Below, piece after piece: positions 51,151 through 62,700 of a stretch of 64,000 nt of DNA. Source of the DNA: Parabacteroides hominis (GTDB taxonomy: Bacteria > Bacteroidota > Bacteroidia > Bacteroidales > Tannerellaceae); contig NZ_JACOOJ010000014.1 in assembly GCF_014287585.1 (NCBI RefSeq), forward strand, positions 1 to 64,000, written 5' to 3'. A program made the translations under genes and the position numbers. Numbering within the stretch: the first letter of the stretch is position 1; each line of letters opens with the position of its first letter. A model generated the notes under the pieces. That model saw nothing but the letters and a program-made list of their open reading frames with translations. It was not told the DNA's origin and did not search any database.

Positions 51151-53468
51151 TATTTTATAACTGCAATTTTAGTAACCACGCTTTCTTTTGAATCTTCGGT
51201 GGCAGAAAGTACCAAATATATTCCTGAAGCGACACGGACACCTTTGGCATTCCGGCAGTTCCAGATGACTTGTCCGCCTAAAGATTTGGTTTGGTAGATC
51301 AGATTTCCGTTCAGGTCGGTGATCTTGACGATCGAGTTATCCATCAGTCCCGTGATAGTTACTTTATCTCTATGTTCGGGCCGTACTGGATTCGGATAAG
51401 CGTACACATCGGAATAATCGCTTCTACCTTCTGTTGCTTCTCCTTTGTAAGAGTTCAGACCTTTATCGGTTCCAATAAACACTTCGCCTGTTTTTCCATT
51501 GATGTCTATGGAATATATATTGTCGGATAGGAGAGGGCTGTTAGATGTGTTGAACTGGTGAACGACTTCCTGATTGTCTTCGCTCAATACATAAACGCCG
51601 TTGCCATCTGTCCCGATCCACTTCCGGTTTCCATTATCTACCTTGATGGTGGTTATCATCACGTTATCGAGGAAATAATATGGAGTTCCCTCTTCATTGA
51701 TAAGTTTTACGCGTGTGCAACGCATGGATTGGTTGTTTTCCGATGTCGCCAGTTTGGGATTTGTAAAATAGATCGCCCCTTTATTGGTTCCTACCCATAC
51801 ATATCCGTCCTTATCTTCCGCCATGCAAGTGTAATTGCTGGGAGAGAAGTCATTGCCGTCGGTGTCGGTTAAATTTTCAAATTTATAAGACGCCGCTTCA
51901 TCCAAGGAATTGCTGTTGGCTATAACGGTTAAGCGTACTTGACTGGTAGGGCGGGATATGTTTATCCATTTGTCGTTGTTTGAGGTGATAAGTATATCGT
52001 TTATAGTATATTTTCCATTTAAAGATTCGACAGACAGGCTGTGCCATTTTCCATCCTTATCTAATATTTTAATGGCTTTATTGACTTCGGAATTAGTCAT
52101 CCACAGATTTTCATCCTTATCAAGGGCAAGCCCGTCTACACGACAATAAAAGCCCGGATTATCATTTGCATTTTCAAGCGGGCTATTTGCTCTGTTATAA
52201 ACCATCGTAGGTTCTCTGTCTATATATTGGACAACACCGTAACCGAATGAAGATGTATAAATGATTTCTTCTCCGGCATCGTTTGTAGTAACGACAATAC
52301 TGGTATAATCTTTAGGCCATACATTTAATTTATTTTGAACAGCTGAAGGCTCTAACACAGTCCATTTGTCATAATCGTATATCATAACCGAACCGGCTTT
52401 ATCAAAATGATTATCACCTGTTAAGCTTTTTCCACCAGGTATAAGATAGACTTTATCATTTTTAATTTGTATATCATAAGGGCTATTGGTGTACGGACCA
52501 TCCAAAACAATAGCTTCGTTTACTGCTTCAAACTGATTGGTTCCTGTTCTTTTGATAGAGCGTAAACCTTTGTTTCCTTCGGCTATCCAATATTTATCGG
52601 TTTGATAAGTGCTGATATCCTTAATGGGCAGGTTGTTGATTTGATCGAAAGCCTTTGTGTCTGTAAACAGGTAAATTTGTGAAGCAGCTATGCAAGCCAG
52701 CTTTTCACCGGTAACTTTAATATTGTTCATCGAGTTATTGCTTGCCAGAGGAACGGTCGTACCGTTGGATTCGTAATAGACTCCTTTATTTTTTGCCAGA
52801 TAAAACAGCTGGTTTTTGAATAGTACGACTTTATCAACAGAATTGTCAGCCGGAAATCCGAGGATGGTATAAGGTTTCCAGTTTGACTTATCCAATAGGT
52901 TGTCTTTTAAAGAAGCGTAAAGGATACCGGAAGATTCTGTTGTAGATGCATATATGTGATTGTTCAGAATGGCACAGGAGGTTATGTTCATGGATAAATT
53001 ATAGGTATCGGTTATTTCCTTCTTTTCCATGTTGACGACTACAATGCCGGATTTTATGGATATATAAGCATATTCGTTATAAATCATAACGGAATTTACG
53101 GCTTTGTCTCTTAACGACGTAGTAGTGTATAGATAAGGAATGTTTTTCACCGAACCTTCTTCCCATATATCTATATTGCAGTTTTGATAGATGATTAGCA
53201 GGGACTTTGTCTGCTTATTATATGAGATGAATTGAATATCCGTATCGTTCAATCCGTTTCCTTTGTAATATTGTTTAATGCTATTATCTTCTTTTCCATA
53301 CGTGTACAAAGCTCCTTCCGCTACAACGAATACCTGATCGGCTGATTCTTCTACATAGTCGGTGTTGTTGTAGGAGAGATACGTTTTCCATCCGAGCGTG
53401 TTGTCATCGGCTGCTAAGGCAGGAAATGATAGTATGAAAAGCAAGATAATAGTCAATATATTTCTCAT
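51150..53468 (-). CDS. porZ: PorZ-like T9SS beta-propeller protein
   Basis: A 772-aa surface protein, almost the length of Porphyromonas PorZ. Signal peptide about 1-19 (MRNILTIILLFILSFPALA). Two beta-propeller halves follow, including GWKTYLSYNNT at the start and regulator-propeller-like repeats (DKDGYVWVGTNKGAIYF, TDGNGVYVLSED). The C-terminal sorting-type domain (VYAYPNPVRPEHRDKVTITG) closes it. PorZ is part of the surface complex that attaches lipopolysaccharide to T9SS cargo. It lies 13 nt behind rdgB in the same orientation. The PorZ name rests on architecture and length, not on a search. Confidence 0.8.
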   Translation of the reverse strand: MRNILTIILLFILSFPALAADDNTLGWKTYLSYNNTDYVEESADQVFVVAEGALYTYGKEDNSIKQYYKGNGLNDTDIQFISYNKQTKSLLIIYQNCNIDIWEEGSVKNIPYLYTTTSLRDKAVNSVMIYNEYAYISIKSGIVVVNMEKKEITDTYNLSMNITSCAILNNHIYASTTESSGILYASLKDNLLDKSNWKPYTILGFPADNSVDKVVLFKNQLFYLAKNKGVYYESNGTTVPLASNNSMNNIKVTGEKLACIAASQIYLFTDTKAFDQINNLPIKDISTYQTDKYWIAEGNKGLRSIKRTGTNQFEAVNEAIVLDGPYTNSPYDIQIKNDKVYLIPGGKSLTGDNHFDKAGSVMIYDYDKWTVLEPSAVQNKLNVWPKDYTSIVVTTNDAGEEIIYTSSFGYGVVQYIDREPTMVYNRANSPLENANDNPGFYCRVDGLALDKDENLWMTNSEVNKAIKILDKDGKWHSLSVESLNGKYTINDILITSNNDKWINISRPTSQVRLTVIANSNSLDEAASYKFENLTDTDGNDFSPSNYTCMAEDKDGYVWVGTNKGAIYFTNPKLATSENNQSMRCTRVKLINEEGTPYYFLDNVMITTIKVDNGNRKWIGTDGNGVYVLSEDNQEVVHQFNTSNSPLLSDNIYSIDINGKTGEVFIGTDKGLNSYKGEATEGRSDYSDVYAYPNPVRPEHRDKVTITGLMDNSIVKITDLNGNLIYQTKSLGGQVIWNCRNAKGVRVASGIYLVLSATEDSKESVVTKIAVIK

Positions 53469-53481
53469 ATTAATCCTGATG

Positions 53482-54063
53482 TTAGAGTGTGTAATTTGAT
53501 AAAAAGGCAGTTAGCTTTTTGACTGCTTCGGCACGATGGCTGATCTGATTCTTGATGTCGTTGCCCATTTCGGCAAATGTTTGCGAATAGGTGTCGGGAA
53601 CAAATACAGGATCGTATCCGAAACCGCTTCCTCCTCGTTTTTCCTCGATGATAGTGCCGTTTACAATTCCTTCGAACAGATACTCTTTTCCATCTAAAAT
53701 AAGAGCTATAACCGTGCGAAAACGGGCTTTCCGGTTTTCTTTGCTTTTCATTTCGTGAAGGAGCTTGTTCATGTTGGCTTCTGAATCGTGTCCGGGACCG
53801 GCGTAGCGCGCCGAATATACACCCGGAGCATTATCGAGGGCTTCTACCTCCAGGCCGGTGTCGTCTGCAAAGCAGTCATAGCCAAAGTTTTCTTTGATAT
53901 AGCGGGCTTTTTGAAGGGCATTTCCTTCCAATGTCTCTGCGGTTTCGGGTATGTCGTCATGACAATCGATATCCGAAAGACTTACTATCTCAGTGTATCC
54001 GGTTGTTATTTTCCGGACTTCGTCCAGCTTATGCTGGTTATTTGTTGCGAATACAAGTTTCAT
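53482..54063 (-). CDS. rdgB: RdgB/HAM1 non-canonical purine NTP pyrophosphatase
   Basis: A 193-aa house-cleaning enzyme that hydrolyses ITP/XTP/dITP to the monophosphate and keeps these bases out of DNA and RNA. Landmarks: [14 protein letters not shown] at the start, [28 protein letters not shown] and [11 protein letters not shown] use the ATG at 54063 (MKLVFATNN); the longer in-frame version overlaps the terminator hairpin just upstream. It is followed by the PorZ-like gene. Confidence 0.95.
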   Translation of the reverse strand: MKLVFATNNQHKLDEVRKITTGYTEIVSLSDIDCHDDIPETAETLEGNALQKARYIKENFGYDCFADDTGLEVEALDNAPGVYSARYAGPGHDSEANMNKLLHEMKSKENRKARFRTVIALILDGKEYLFEGIVNGTIIEEKRGGSGFGYDPVFVPDTYSQTFAEMGNDIKNQISHRAEAVKKLTAFLSNYTL

Positions 54064-54080
54064 GTTAGTTGAGTATAAAT

Positions 54081-54127
54081 AAAAAAGCACTTCTATACGA
54101 TGTGTATATAACGTATGGAAGTGCTTT
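54081..54127 (-). terminator. strong hairpin terminator/attenuator between yitT and rdgB
   Basis: AAAGCACTTCTATACG (54084-54099) pairs with CGTATGGAAGTGCTTT (54112-54127), 16 bp with one mismatch. It is followed on the minus strand by six Ts. It lies 18 bp before the rdgB ATG, so leuS-yitT transcripts would mostly stop here. Confidence 0.8.
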
Positions 54128-54147
54128 AAATTGTTTGGATAGTTGTT

Positions 54148-55026
54148 TTATGTTTTTATCTGGTCAAACCCTTCCCCATACACTCCTCTGACGATACTTT
54201 GCGAGATGAATGCCTGGTGGTCGATTTGTTTTACCAGGCGGAAGATGGAGACGGATTCTGATTTTTTGGCCAGTAAGACAACGACTTTGACCGGTTTGCG
54301 GGAATATCCGCCTACACCGTCGAGTATGGTGCAACCACGATCCAGGTCGTGGATGATCCGTTCGGCTATTTCGTCGTATTTCTGGGAGAAGATCAGGAAC
54401 TGGACCGACTGGCGGTTTCCGTTTAGCACGGCATCTATGATGTAGTTGCTTACGAACATTTCGACAAAACCGAATACGATCTTTTCCACATCATGGAACA
54501 GAAGAAATGAAGAGCCGATGATAATGAAATCGCAGAACAGCAATGCACGTCCGATCGATATATTCTTGTATTTGTTTACAATAGCTCCGATAATATCCGT
54601 TCCTCCGGTACTGCCGTTCGCTGAAAAGACAAGTCCGAGACCGGCTCCGCAAAGGAATGCGCCGATGATGATGGACATGAACGGCTGGTCATGCAAAAGC
54701 GGTTGTCCCTTCAGAAGCCATTCGAAGAACGACAAAGAAGCCGACAGGGAAAAGACTCCGAAAATCGTTTTTATCAGGAATTTGAATCCCAGGACTTTTA
54801 AAGCGGCTAATAATAGTACGATGTTAATCACAAAGTAAGACACAGAAACGGGAATAACCTCGTTGCTGGCAAAAAAGATCAAGGCACAAATACCACTGAC
54901 TCCACCGGTGATGATTTCATTCGAAAGAATGAAAGCGTTGAAGCCGAAGCCGTACAAGAGAGTACCCAACAGGATCATCAGGTAGTCTTGTACGGCAAAG
55001 TAAACTTTATTGTTTATAAACTTCAT
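54148..55026 (-). CDS. YitT family membrane protein (DUF161 + DUF2179)
   Basis: A 292-aa protein with six predicted helices (LMILLGTLLYGFGFNAFILS; FFEWLLKGQPLL; AFLCGAGLGLVFSANGSTGG) and a C-terminal cytosolic DUF2179-type domain (DRGCTILDGVGGYSRKPVKV). The GSTGGTDIIG segment is typical of the YitT family. The function is unknown; transport or membrane sensing is proposed for the family. It starts 7 nt after the leuS stop and is co-transcribed with it. Confidence 0.9.
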   Translation of the reverse strand: MKFINNKVYFAVQDYLMILLGTLLYGFGFNAFILSNEIITGGVSGICALIFFASNEVIPVSVSYFVINIVLLLAALKVLGFKFLIKTIFGVFSLSASLSFFEWLLKGQPLLHDQPFMSIIIGAFLCGAGLGLVFSANGSTGGTDIIGAIVNKYKNISIGRALLFCDFIIIGSSFLLFHDVEKIVFGFVEMFVSNYIIDAVLNGNRQSVQFLIFSQKYDEIAERIIHDLDRGCTILDGVGGYSRKPVKVVVLLAKKSESVSIFRLVKQIDHQAFISQSIVRGVYGEGFDQIKT

Positions 55027-55033
55027 ATAAAAT

Positions 55034-57871
55034 TTAGATTACGATGTTTACAATCTTTCCGGGAACAACGATAATCTTTTTCGGAGTCTTGCCTTCCATC
55101 CACTTAGCGGAATTTTCGTGGGCAAGAGCGGCTTTTTCTATCTCTTCGCGGGGCATATCGGCCGGAAGCTCCATGCTGAAGCGGGCTTTGCCGTTGAAGG
55201 AGATAGCGTAAGTAAGCGAGTTTTCTTTCAAGTATTCTTCGTTGTAGACAGGCCATTCGGCATCGCATACGGTTGTGTCGTGACCGCAAGTATGCCATAA
55301 TTCTTCAGCAGTATGAGGAGCGAACGGGGCCAACAGGACGATTAATTGTTCTAAAATGGCACGTTTGTTGCATTTCAGGCTGCTCAGTTCGTTTACACAG
55401 ATCATAAAGGCACTGATGGAAGTGTTGTACGAGAAATGTTCGATATCGTATGTCACTTTCTTGATCAGTTTATGCAATGATTTCAGTTCGTCGGCTGTCG
55501 GTTCTGCATCCGTGATCTGCAAGGTGTCCGTATTGCCGAAGAACAGTCCCCAGAGCTTTTTCAGGAAGCGGTGAACGCCGTCGATACCGTTCGTATCCCA
55601 CGGTTTGGATTGTTCCAACGGACCTAAGAACATTTCATACAGGCGAAGCGTGTCGGCGCCATATTTCTCGACAATCATATCCGGATTGACCACGTTGAAC
55701 ATAGATTTTGACATCTTTTCAACAGCCCATCCGCAAATGTATTTGCCGTCTTCCAGTACGAATTCCGCGTCGTTATATTCCGGGCGCCAGTTTTTGAAGG
55801 CTTCGATATCCAGTATATCGTTTGATACGATGTTTACGTCTACATGGATAGGAGTGACCTCGTACCGGTCTTTCAGGTTCAGAGATACGAATTTGTTCGT
55901 GCCGTTAATACGGAATACGAAGTTGGAACGTCCCTGGATCATCCCCTGGTTGATCAGTTTCTTGAACGGTTCCTCTTCACAAACGACACCTGAGTCGAAC
56001 AGGAATTTATTCCAGAAACGGCTGTAGATCAGGTGTCCGGTAGCATGTTCGGTTCCCCCGATATACAGGTCTACGTTACGCCAATATTCGTCTACGTCCT
56101 TAGCAACCAAAGCCTGGTCGTTGTGCGGGTCCATATAACGCAGGTAGTAAGCGGATGAACCGGCGAATCCCGGCATCGTGCAAAGTTCCAGCGGGAAGAT
56201 AGTCTTGTTGTCTATTTTGGAAACTTCCGTAACTTCCTGTTTTGCGGTGTCCCATGCCCATTTTACGGCGTGTCCTAAAGGCGGTTCGCCTGTTTCGGTC
56301 GGCAGGAATTTATCTACTTCCGGCAATTCTAACGGCAATTTGTCTACCGGCAACATCTGAGGCATACCGTCTGCATCGTAATAGACCGGAAACGGTTCGC
56401 CCCAATAACGCTGGCGGCTGAAAATAGCGTCGCGCAGGCGGTAGTTCACCTTAACGCGTCCTAATTTATGTTCTGCCACATATTTTTTAGTGGCGGCGAT
56501 CGCTTCTTTTACGTTCAGGCCATTCAACGACAGGTCGCAATAAGGCGCTACGTCCGGTCTCGGTGAGTTGCAGACGATTCCTTCTTTTGCATCGAAACTT
56601 TCTTCGCTTACGTCACAACCTTCGATCAGCGGGATAACTGGCAAGTTGAAATGTTTGGCGAATGCATAGTCGCGGCTGTCATGTGCCGGAACGGCCATGA
56701 TAGCACCGGTTCCGTAGCCGGCCAATACATAGTCGCTGATCCAGACGGGCACGGCATCGCCGGTGAACGGGTTGATGGCATAAGAACCGCTGAATGCACC
56801 GGTAACGGAACGGTCGGCGATACGTTCACGTTCCGTACGCTTTTTAGTGCGTTCCAGATAAGCGTCTACTTCCTGTTTCTGCTCCGGAGTCGTCAGTTGT
56901 GCGACCAGTTCGCTTTCGGGAGCCAAAACCATGAAAGTAACACCGAACATGGTGTCGGCACGGGTTGTAAAGATGGTAAATTCGAGGTCGCTATCTTTTA
57001 CCTTGAACTGGATTTCGGCTCCTTCGCTGCGGCCGATCCAGTTACGCTGTGTTTCTTTCAGCGAGTCCGTCCAGTCGATCGTGTCCAGTCCGTCCAACAG
57101 GCGTTGTGAATAAGCGGATACGCGCAGGCACCACTGGCGCATGATCTTTTGTTCCACCGGATAACCGCCACGTTCGGAAACACCGTTCACTACTTCGTCG
57201 TTGGCCAGTACGGTTCCCAGTGCGGCACACCAGTTTACCATCGTTTCGCCCCGATAAGCGATCCGGTAGTTCAGCAAGATTTCCTGTTTTTCTTTTTTGC
57301 TTTTGGCTTTCCATTCGTCGGCCGTGAAATGCAATTCTTCGCTGCAAGCGACATTCAAACCTTCTGTTCCCGACTGTTCGAAAGCGGCAACCAGTTCGCT
57401 GATAGGGCGTGCCTGCTTTTCGTCGTTGCAGTAGTAGCTGTTGAACATCTGGATAAATGCCCATTGCGTCCATTTATAATATTCGGGATCGCAAGTACGG
57501 ATCTCGCGGCTCCAGTCGTAACTAAAACCTATTTTGTCCATCTGCTCACGATAACGGGCAATGTTTTTCTTTGTCGTTACTTCAGGATGCTGTCCGGTTT
57601 GGATGGCATATTGTTCTGCCGGCAGTCCGTAGGCATCGTAGCCCATCGGGTGCAAAACATTGAAACCTTGCAGGCGTTTGTAACGGGAATAAATATCAGA
57701 AGCGATGTAACCGAGCGGGTGGCCTACATGTAGTCCTGCTCCTGACGGATAAGGGAACATGTCCAAAACGTAATACTTTGGTTTGTCGGTATTTTTTTCG
57801 ACTTTATAAACCTTATTGGCAATCCAGTATTCGTGCCACTTTTTCTCAATTTCTCTGAAATTGTACTCCAT
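55034..57871 (-). CDS. leuS: leucyl-tRNA synthetase
   Basis: A 945-aa class I synthetase that charges tRNA-Leu. It has the HIGH-type motif ([10 protein letters not shown]), the KMSKS motif ([11 protein letters not shown]), the CP1 editing domain ([20 protein letters not shown] and [15 protein letters not shown]) and a C-terminal anticodon-binding region. Full length. First gene of a leuS-yitT unit; a -7 box lies upstream at 57913. Confidence 0.98.
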   Translation of the reverse strand: MEYNFREIEKKWHEYWIANKVYKVEKNTDKPKYYVLDMFPYPSGAGLHVGHPLGYIASDIYSRYKRLQGFNVLHPMGYDAYGLPAEQYAIQTGQHPEVTTKKNIARYREQMDKIGFSYDWSREIRTCDPEYYKWTQWAFIQMFNSYYCNDEKQARPISELVAAFEQSGTEGLNVACSEELHFTADEWKAKSKKEKQEILLNYRIAYRGETMVNWCAALGTVLANDEVVNGVSERGGYPVEQKIMRQWCLRVSAYSQRLLDGLDTIDWTDSLKETQRNWIGRSEGAEIQFKVKDSDLEFTIFTTRADTMFGVTFMVLAPESELVAQLTTPEQKQEVDAYLERTKKRTERERIADRSVTGAFSGSYAINPFTGDAVPVWISDYVLAGYGTGAIMAVPAHDSRDYAFAKHFNLPVIPLIEGCDVSEESFDAKEGIVCNSPRPDVAPYCDLSLNGLNVKEAIAATKKYVAEHKLGRVKVNYRLRDAIFSRQRYWGEPFPVYYDADGMPQMLPVDKLPLELPEVDKFLPTETGEPPLGHAVKWAWDTAKQEVTEVSKIDNKTIFPLELCTMPGFAGSSAYYLRYMDPHNDQALVAKDVDEYWRNVDLYIGGTEHATGHLIYSRFWNKFLFDSGVVCEEEPFKKLINQGMIQGRSNFVFRINGTNKFVSLNLKDRYEVTPIHVDVNIVSNDILDIEAFKNWRPEYNDAEFVLEDGKYICGWAVEKMSKSMFNVVNPDMIVEKYGADTLRLYEMFLGPLEQSKPWDTNGIDGVHRFLKKLWGLFFGNTDTLQITDAEPTADELKSLHKLIKKVTYDIEHFSYNTSISAFMICVNELSSLKCNKRAILEQLIVLLAPFAPHTAEELWHTCGHDTTVCDAEWPVYNEEYLKENSLTYAISFNGKARFSMELPADMPREEIEKAALAHENSAKWMEGKTPKKIIVVPGKIVNIVI

Positions 57872-57912
57872 GATTGTTTATCGTTTATTTTATCGTTTTC
57901 TATTTAAAGCCA

Positions 57913-57920
57913 CAAAGTTA
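57913..57920 (-). promoter_or_regulatory. -7 box of leuS
   Basis: TAACTTTG on the minus strand, about 42 bp before the leuS ATG. Confidence 0.55.
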
Positions 57921-57966
57921 GTGAATTTTGTAATACATAAAGGTTTGGAGCGGCAAATTGAAGGAT

Positions 57967-58533
57967 TTAGTCTTTTACATACCCGATTTTGTTTCTGGGT
58001 TTATTCTCTCTTTCCTTGTTCCGGTTAGCCAATTCAGCCAATGCCAAATATATATCATCAAAGTGTTGTTCATAACTTTCATGATCTTTAGAAAGGCTTT
58101 CCATATCTTCCCGAAGGTAACGAAGCTGGAGTTTGAGTTCAGCCAGTTCTTTGGCTGTCTGGTTGCTTTCAAGTATGTATTGTCTTATTTTTACGAAAGC
58201 CCGCATGATGTTTATATTAACTTGTATGGCTATGGGGGAACGAAGGACGCTTGACAGCATGGCTATGCCCTCTTGTGTGAAAGCAAAAGGTGTATAAGCA
58301 CTAAAGTTATATTGGGGTGTCCCATTTTGGGATACCCTAATGGATAGCAATGCGTTAGCTTCTTCTTTTGTTAATTCGAACATAAAATCTTCAGGGAAAC
58401 GTTCTATATTTCTTCTTACGGCACGTTTTAATAATCGTGTTTCTGTTACATAAAGTTCTGCCAGATCAAAATCCAGCATCACCTGTCGTCCCCTGATCTC
58501 ATAAATCTTGTTTTGAATGATTTGAAGTTCCAT
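57967..58533 (-). CDS. ORF6N domain protein
   Basis: A 188-aa protein. The N-terminal 90 residues are an ORF6N DNA-binding domain (YEIRGRQVMLDFDLAELYVT, then RNIERFPEDFMFELTKEE), of phage origin and frequent in Bacteroidales. The C-terminal half is a coiled coil (LAELKLQLRYLREDMESLSK) with a basic tail. No phage genes flank it, so it is an isolated remnant or a domesticated regulator. Moderately AT-rich. Confidence 0.88.
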   Translation of the reverse strand: MELQIIQNKIYEIRGRQVMLDFDLAELYVTETRLLKRAVRRNIERFPEDFMFELTKEEANALLSIRVSQNGTPQYNFSAYTPFAFTQEGIAMLSSVLRSPIAIQVNINIMRAFVKIRQYILESNQTAKELAELKLQLRYLREDMESLSKDHESYEQHFDDIYLALAELANRNKERENKPRNKIGYVKD

Positions 58534-59260
58534 AGCTAAGTATTTTTATTGTTTTAATTTATCAAAGGAAAGGATAATAATCTGATAAAGCAAAAAGACA
58601 GAAAACTATTTTCTTGTGATAAGGAATATAGGTAATTATCAAAATGTCAAATGAACTCGCTGTCGTTTCTCTCTATCTGTATAAATGTACGGACGCTGAA
58701 TTTTATAGCCGTATTTGGGAGGATATTATTTTCAATAAGTAATGGAATTGGGTAAATACTTGTGATATTTATTATTACTGGCTTATTATTGTATGAAAAG
58801 GTTTCATAGCAAATGTTTTTTATGGTAAAGTGATAGATCGTTTTGTGTTGGTGTTCCTTCACAACCAGCACGGAAATCTTCAAAATTTTCACCTTATTCG
58901 TCGGAAATCCATTGCCAGTTTAACAAAAATTGATTGCCTGACGAAATAAATTTTTACTCTTATGAATTTTTAGTTCGTCTTAAACGAAATTTTTCCCGGC
59001 TGTAGTCGGGTAGAAGCGCTTCATAAAAGAATATAATTGGTTAATTTATGTATTGTAATTGATAAATATGTATCATTTTTTATTTTGTAAGCCTTTTTTC
59101 TCATTAGTCAGTGTTATCGAAAAACTCTAAATGCAACCATAATGAAATGCTATCTGCATAAAATAAATCTTTTTGCTTTTTTGTTTCGGAACGATTGTTT
59201 TCTTCTCTCATAATTCGTTTCTTTGTAACAATAGTACCGAATAAAAACACACTCGCTCAT
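58534..59260. other. AT-rich intergenic region
   Basis: No RNA gene or mobile element recognised. A minus-strand 81-codon ORF (58647-58892) starts with GTG, lacks a ribosome site and has no family resemblance; I do not count it as a gene. A weak promoter-like TTTCTTTG lies near 59218, ahead of the gene at 59261. Confidence 0.4.
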
Positions 59261-59680
59261 ATGCAGATATATATTCATGTAAAGCAACTGGGAAAACGCA
59301 GAAATGTGATTGACAAGAAAGCCATGCAACTGGATAAAGTCCCCGGAAACACAGCCTCCCTGATAGCCGGTATTGTAGCCCTGCAAGTTCAGGAATATAA
59401 TCAGAGACTTGAACAAAGCGAACTGCTGAAATATCTCACCGACGAAGAGATACAAGCGAAAGCTACCGCCGGAAAGATCAGTTTTGATATAAACTATAAC
59501 GGAATGGCCGCCGATACGGAGAAAGCGGTTCGCAACGCCCTCCAATCTTTTGAAGACGGTATTTTCCGCATTTTTGCGGATGGTAAAGAGCTGGAGTCAT
59601 TGCAGGAACCGGTTTCGTTGCAGGAAGGATCAGAGTTAACATTTGTCCGTCTGACCATGCTGGCCGGGCGTATGTGGTGA
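59261..59680 (+). CDS. uncharacterised 139-aa partner of the MolR-like gene
   Basis: A soluble protein with a likely start at MQIYIHVKQLGKRRNVIDKK (59261); an in-frame extension of 22 codons upstream lies in non-coding-looking DNA. It has a beta-strand start, a long helix (AGIVALQVQEYNQRLEQSEL), and a final beta-rich half ending ELTFVRLTMLAGRMW. No signal peptide. It ends 26 bp before the giant MolR-like gene, in the same orientation, so it is probably its operon partner. I do not recognise a named family. The strand order and the G-R-M-W end vaguely suggest a ubiquitin-like or beta-grasp fold; this is speculation. Confidence 0.72.
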   Translation: MQIYIHVKQLGKRRNVIDKKAMQLDKVPGNTASLIAGIVALQVQEYNQRLEQSELLKYLTDEEIQAKATAGKISFDINYNGMAADTEKAVRNALQSFEDGIFRIFADGKELESLQEPVSLQEGSELTFVRLTMLAGRMW

Positions 59681-59706
59681 TATAACGAAATAAAAGAAGA
59701 ATCGAT

Positions 59707-62700
59707 ATGGGATTATTTTGGAGACAGTCGTCGGAATCGTTTGTTTCCGGCTATTTTTATAAACTGGTGAATAACGACCGTCAACTGAGCGAGAAAGGAC
59801 GGAAACTGTTCAGCGCGTTGGTCAGCCGCTTTACAATCAATACGAGCGAAGCCGATAATTATTTACGTTCGTTGATGGACGGCAAACAGATTCGTTATAT
59901 CTGGCAACTGTTTGACGACGATCGTCGGGAAGTGCTGCAATACATGTTGGGCGAAGAATATGCGCAGAAATATATAGCCTGGTTGCATAAATTACCTTCA
60001 ATCCCTTATACATCCGGTTATTACCGTCGTCCGGTTCGTTCTGACAATGCGGGATTGCATTACACAAAGGCGTTGGACAACCTGAAAGACTTTTTAGCTA
60101 TCGTCGCCTCCGGTCTTCCACTCGAAGTCCTGATGGAAGGCGGGCGGACCGAAGAAGAACGGGCTTTCATCGGAGATATCAACTTTCATCATCTGATGAG
60201 TGTGGAGATAGATGCCGGAAATACGGCAGTGATTGAAAAGACGAAGGATATTATTTGCAGCGACAATAACGCAGGTCGTATCTCATACAGCCTTTTGCAG
60301 GGCATTGTGATGAGTAATAACCGGGAATTATACGAACTGGAAGGCAAGCTTCTGCTGGCGGCCCGTTTACAGGAAGGTCTTCACCAGTCCATAGCCGAGA
60401 CTATGGACAGCGGTACGGTGGAAGCGTTTGTCTATTTGTTCAATATCATGCGGACGAATGACATGCAGCGTTTTTCTTCCGTCAAGCGTGCCGTGGGAAC
60501 CTGGACCGGCCTGCTGGATGAAAATAATGCCGACCGCATCAACCAGAAGGTTATGGACTTGATCTATATGTCGTTGACCGATCCGTCTTATGCGGATGCC
60601 TGCCTGAACAGTGAGGACAGCATCGAGCTCTACATGGCGCTTTGGTCGAAAGGATTCCATAAACTGGAAGACCTGACGGCAACCGCTGAGCAAGTCATGG
60701 AGGAAGGCGTCAAACATAAAGTGCAGGTTTTGTTTTATTATCTTCTCAATATCCAGGCTGAATGGATGCAGGAACAACTGTCCAAACAGGCATTGGAACG
60801 TTTCTCCGGCGACTTTTCGATAGTGGTTTCTTTCTTGCGTTCCTATTTAGCGAGCGTTTCCATAGGCTATTATTATCCCAGAAAGAAAGAGGATCATTCT
60901 TATTTCGATTCTTTGTCGGAAGCTAAAAAGCAATATTATATACTGAAAGATATCAACAGTCGCCTGACAAAGAAACTGACGTTTTCTCCTTTTATCTTCC
61001 CTTGGCATAGTACCGAACTGACGCATGAAGATATTCTGGAAAAGATGGCGTCTATCATCTATGTGGTCGGCAGTGACGAATTGCTGGATGATCTTTGTAC
61101 CTGCTACGAGCAGGCTGGTAGCAATGTACGGGCCTTTATTGTCAAGGAATTGCTCAAACAACCGGCTTCACAGATACAGGTCGATACCCTTGTGAAAGCT
61201 CTGGGTGACCGTGCGGATTCTCCCCGCAGTGCCGCATTTGAGATTTTAGATAAACAGGAAATAAGCGACGACCAATATCTGAAGATAGAAGAACTGTTGA
61301 AATATAAATCCGGTGTGCTCCGCCAGCAAGCTATCAAGTTGCTGATGAAACGCGGTCCGGAAGCCTTGTCCGGGACAATAGCACGCCTGCTTTCCGCTCC
61401 GTTGGCGGACAAGCGCTTGGCTGCTCTCGATATGTTGCTGACTCTTCGTAAAAAGGGCGGACAGGCGGAAGTTTGCGACAGTCTTGTTCCGTTGGTTTCT
61501 TCTATTGAAAAGCCATCTTCCAAAGAGTTGTTGCTGATCGAACAATTGATCGTAAAGAAAGAAGAATCTTCCGTATATACTAAAGAAAACGGTTTCGGTC
61601 TTTACGATCCTTCCACTAAGGTACAGCTTCCGGTACTTTCCGTTGATGAGGATTTTAATATGAAAGAGGTCTTTTCCCTTTTCCAGGAAGGTTCTCTCAT
61701 AAAGAAACTGTTTGGCAGGAAGCAACAGGGAGCTTACGAGATTATTGAAAAACTGAATAATCTGATTGCAGCCAATGCCAATTACGAATACAGGGCAAAA
61801 TATGGCAGTACATACTTGCTGAACGATTATTTTACCGAGACAGATAATGCTGATAAAGCGGAAAAAGAACTCGATAAGTATCCGCTTGCCGGGGTTTGGC
61901 GAAACTTCTATAAAGAAGAAGTCGGAAGTTTTGAAATACTTTTCCAACTCGCTTTTTTGCTGAATACGGATTGGAATAGCGGAGATAGCTATTGGAACTG
62001 GAACAGCGTGATCGACAAGTCCAGTCCTGTGATCTGTCCGTTTTACGGTTTCGATCTTTCGGGATTGAAAAAACGGGTGAATAGGCTTCCTTATCTGCGT
62101 ACGGTCAACCACATTATAAATCTTCTTATTGCAGAAAACCGGAATGACGGATATGTCCGGAAAGTAGCCAATAACATACTGGTTAGTTTCAGTTCGGTGC
62201 TAAATGAAAAGAACCTTTATAAGTTGTATGACTATAAGAATTACCAGGGAACACAGAAATATACGATATTTTCTTTCCAGGACCGGCGTATCTCTACGTG
62301 GATGTCCAATTCTTACGGATGGTCGACAGATGAGGAGTTCGTACGCCATTTTACTGTCCGTTACCATTTTTATAATCTTGCCCGGTATTTCCAGACGGAC
62401 GAACCTTCGGCTATTACCGATAGCAACTTGCTTATATACGATTTTGCCAAGATGTATGAAATGGGATTGCTGCCGGCATCGGAAGTCATGAAGGAACTGA
62501 TGGTACGCAAGAAAGCGGACGATAATATCGGTACGGTTTCTTCTTTATTGTGCGGCAATCTCACGGTCTGGCAGCGTAGACAATTTAAACCTTACGAAGA
62601 TACCGGTCTGGAACAGTTCAAGGACCTGGCCCGGAAGGTGATCGACCGCATTCTCGATATCGAGTTGAAACGTGGCGATACGCCGACCGAAGTTTCTCAT

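Noticed and set aside
58647..58892. 81-aa minus-strand ORF in the 58.5-59.2 kb gap
   Set aside because: GTG start, no ribosome site, AT-rich composition and no recognisable motif; could be a relic but is unsupported.
61246..62112. 288-aa minus-strand ORF opposite the MolR-like gene
   Set aside because: The plus-strand frame is open for 1431 codons with coherent helical protein; the minus frame is a shadow.
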